Below, one piece after another: positions 62,890-64,000 of a DNA stretch of 64,000 nt. Position 1 is the first letter of the stretch; the number at the start of each line of letters is the position of its first letter. Under the pieces are notes generated by a model that saw only the letters and a list, made by a program, of their open reading frames with translations, ran no database searches and was not told the DNA's origin. Origin of the DNA: Tatumella punctata (lineage in GTDB: Bacteria; Pseudomonadota; Gammaproteobacteria; Enterobacterales; Enterobacteriaceae); the NCBI RefSeq assembly GCF_039523735.1, contig NZ_BAAAFW010000054.1:1-64000 (forward strand). Direction: 5' to 3'. A program made the position numbers and the translations under genes.

Positions 62890-64000
62890 TTATGCAGTCT
62901 GGCCCTGGTTCATCAGGTCGTGGAAGTTAGCCGCTTTTTCGGTAACTTTTGCTTTTTCAAGCAATACGTCAACCGCCTGCTCTTCCAGTGCAACATTGCG
63001 CATGTTATTCATCAGCTCATTGTTTTTGCTGTAGAATTCGATCACTTCCTGAGGATCTTCATAAGCAGATGCCATTTCTTCGATCAGGCCTTTAACGCGG
63101 TCTTCGTCAGCTTTTAATTCACTGGTACGGATAACTTCACCCAGCAGTAAACCAACAACAACACGGCGTTTCGCTTGTTCTTCAAACAGTTCACGAGGTA
63201 ATTCCAGTGCCTGTTTTTCATCACCGCCAAAACGCTGGGCTGCCTGACGACGCAGAACATCAATCTCGCTGTCGATCAGTGCCGCAGGCACCTCGATATC
63301 GTTAGCATTCACCAGACCATCAATCGCCTGAGTTTTGATGTTATTACGCACTGCGCCTTTCAGTTCGCGTTCCATGTTCTTACGAACTTCGGTACGCAGA
63401 CCGGCAACAGAGCCATCAGCAACGCCAAAACGCTTGACGAACTCTTCGGTAAATTCAGGCAGTTCACGCTGTTCTACTTTTTTCAGAACAATCGCAAATT
63501 TAGCCTCTTTACCTTTCAGAGTTTCAGCGTGATATTCTTCAGGGAATTTCACGTCGATGGTGAATTCTTCACCGGCTTTATGACCAACCAGACCTTCTTC
63601 GAAGCCCGGGATCATACGGCCCTGGCCCATTGCCAGAACGAAGTCAGACGATTTACCGCCTTCAAACTCTTCCCCGTCAACTGAACCAGAGAAATCGATA
63701 GTGACGCGATCTTCAGCAGTCGCGGCAGCATCCGTTTCTTTCCAGTCAGCCTGCTGCTTGCGCAGGGTATCCAGCATGGTATCAACGTCTTCGTCTTTCA
63801 CTTCTACCAGTGGTTTCTCAACCTCGATAGTGTCCAGACCTTTCAGTTCAACTTCCGGATACACTTCAAACTCTACAGAGTAAGTGAAGTCTTCACCCGG
63901 CTTGTATTCACCCGGTACATATTTAGGTGCGCCCGCCGGATTGATTTTTTCTTTGATGATCGCATCAACAAAGTTGCGTGACATCAGCTCGCCCAGTACA
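62890..64000 (-). CDS. tig: Trigger factor (5' end outside the window)
   Basis: Trigger factor is the ribosome-bound chaperone and prolyl isomerase. The frame is open to the right edge (VLGELMSRNFVDAIIKEKINP), so roughly the first 65 codons, including most of the ribosome-binding domain with its signature loop, are missing from this window. The FKBP-like domain covers DRVTIDFSGSVDGEEFEGG to KFAIVLKKVE. The C-terminal chaperone arms run to FHDLMNQGQTA. Confidence 0.98.
   Translation of the reverse strand, partial: VLGELMSRNFVDAIIKEKINPAGAPKYVPGEYKPGEDFTYSVEFEVYPEVELKGLDTIEVEKPLVEVKDEDVDTMLDTLRKQQADWKETDAAATAEDRVTIDFSGSVDGEEFEGGKSSDFVLAMGQGRMIPGFEEGLVGHKAGEEFTIDVKFPEEYHAETLKGKEAKFAIVLKKVEQRELPEFTEEFVKRFGVADGSVAGLRTEVRKNMERELKGAVRNNIKTQAIDGLVNANDIEVPAALIDSEIDVLRRQAAQRFGGDEKQALELPRELFEEQAKRRVVVGLLLGEVIRTSELKADEDRVKGLIEEMASAYEDPQEVIEFYSKNNELMNNMRNVALEEQAVDVLLEKAKVTEKAANFHDLMNQGQTA

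Overview
The window is chromosomal DNA from a member of the Enterobacterales. From about 8.7 kb to the right edge, gene content and order match the region around argU-folD, purEK, copA, adk-dnaX, acrAB, hha, glnK-amtB and lon-clpXP-tig of Escherichia coli. The genes that E. coli and Salmonella carry between purK and ybbO are absent. A cysteine desulfhydrase-like gene faces decR, as described in Pantoea. Together these suggest an Erwiniaceae-type genome (Pantoea, Erwinia or Tatumella); the genus is an inference.

Region 1 (1-8.72 kb) is a mobile island abutting the 3' end of tRNA-Arg(UCU), the argU site used by prophages and islands in E. coli. At the left, an IS3-family transposase remnant is split at its second catalytic Asp (DNG/PE) by an apparently intact IS110/IS1111-type element. 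Next comes a minus-strand group of three genes. They are a YaaA/DUF6884-like protein (possible DpdC equivalent), a tRNA-guanine-transglycosylase-like protein with a CxCxxC...H zinc site (DpdA-like), and a DGQxR-domain protein (DpdB-like). The last two overlap by ATGA. This looks like a compact 7-deazaguanine DNA modification (Dpd) cassette, and no restriction genes are visible. A 77-residue Cys-rich ORF and a perfect 15-bp hairpin lie upstream. Two P4-type integrase genes follow in tandem. Each has the same upstream motifs and a tRNA 3' end with its terminator: a leuX-like 30-nt fragment for the inner one and complete argU for the outer one.

Region 2 (8.8-33.6 kb) is core genome: folD-ybcJ, cysS, ppiB-lpxH, purEK (with PurR box), ybbO, cnoX, cueR/copA (19-bp-spacer CueR promoter), ybaP, ybaK, a LysR/PACE-efflux divergent pair, ybaL, gsk, hemH, adk, htpG (sigma-32 promoter), recR-ybaB-dnaX and apt. 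Two programmed -1 frameshift sites are readable. One in copA is predicted to yield a 74-residue CopZ-like chaperone. The other, in dnaX, is predicted to yield a 438-residue gamma subunit.

Region 3 (33.9-48.9 kb) holds priC, ybaM, acrR/acrAB, the zinc-independent ribosomal paralogues rpmE2-rpmJ2, a zinc-type ABC importer, tomB-hha, 4.5S RNA (ffs), atl, ybaY, tesB and glnK-amtB. Zur-like palindromes precede both the ribosomal paralogues and the importer. NtrC and sigma-54 sites precede glnK.

Region 4 (48.9-64 kb) holds mdlAB, decR with a divergent cysteine desulfhydrase candidate, queC (makes preQ0, the likely precursor for the island's DNA modification), ybaV, ppiD, hupB, lon, clpX, clpP and tig. 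Tig runs off the right edge. Heat-shock type promoters are visible before lon and clpP.
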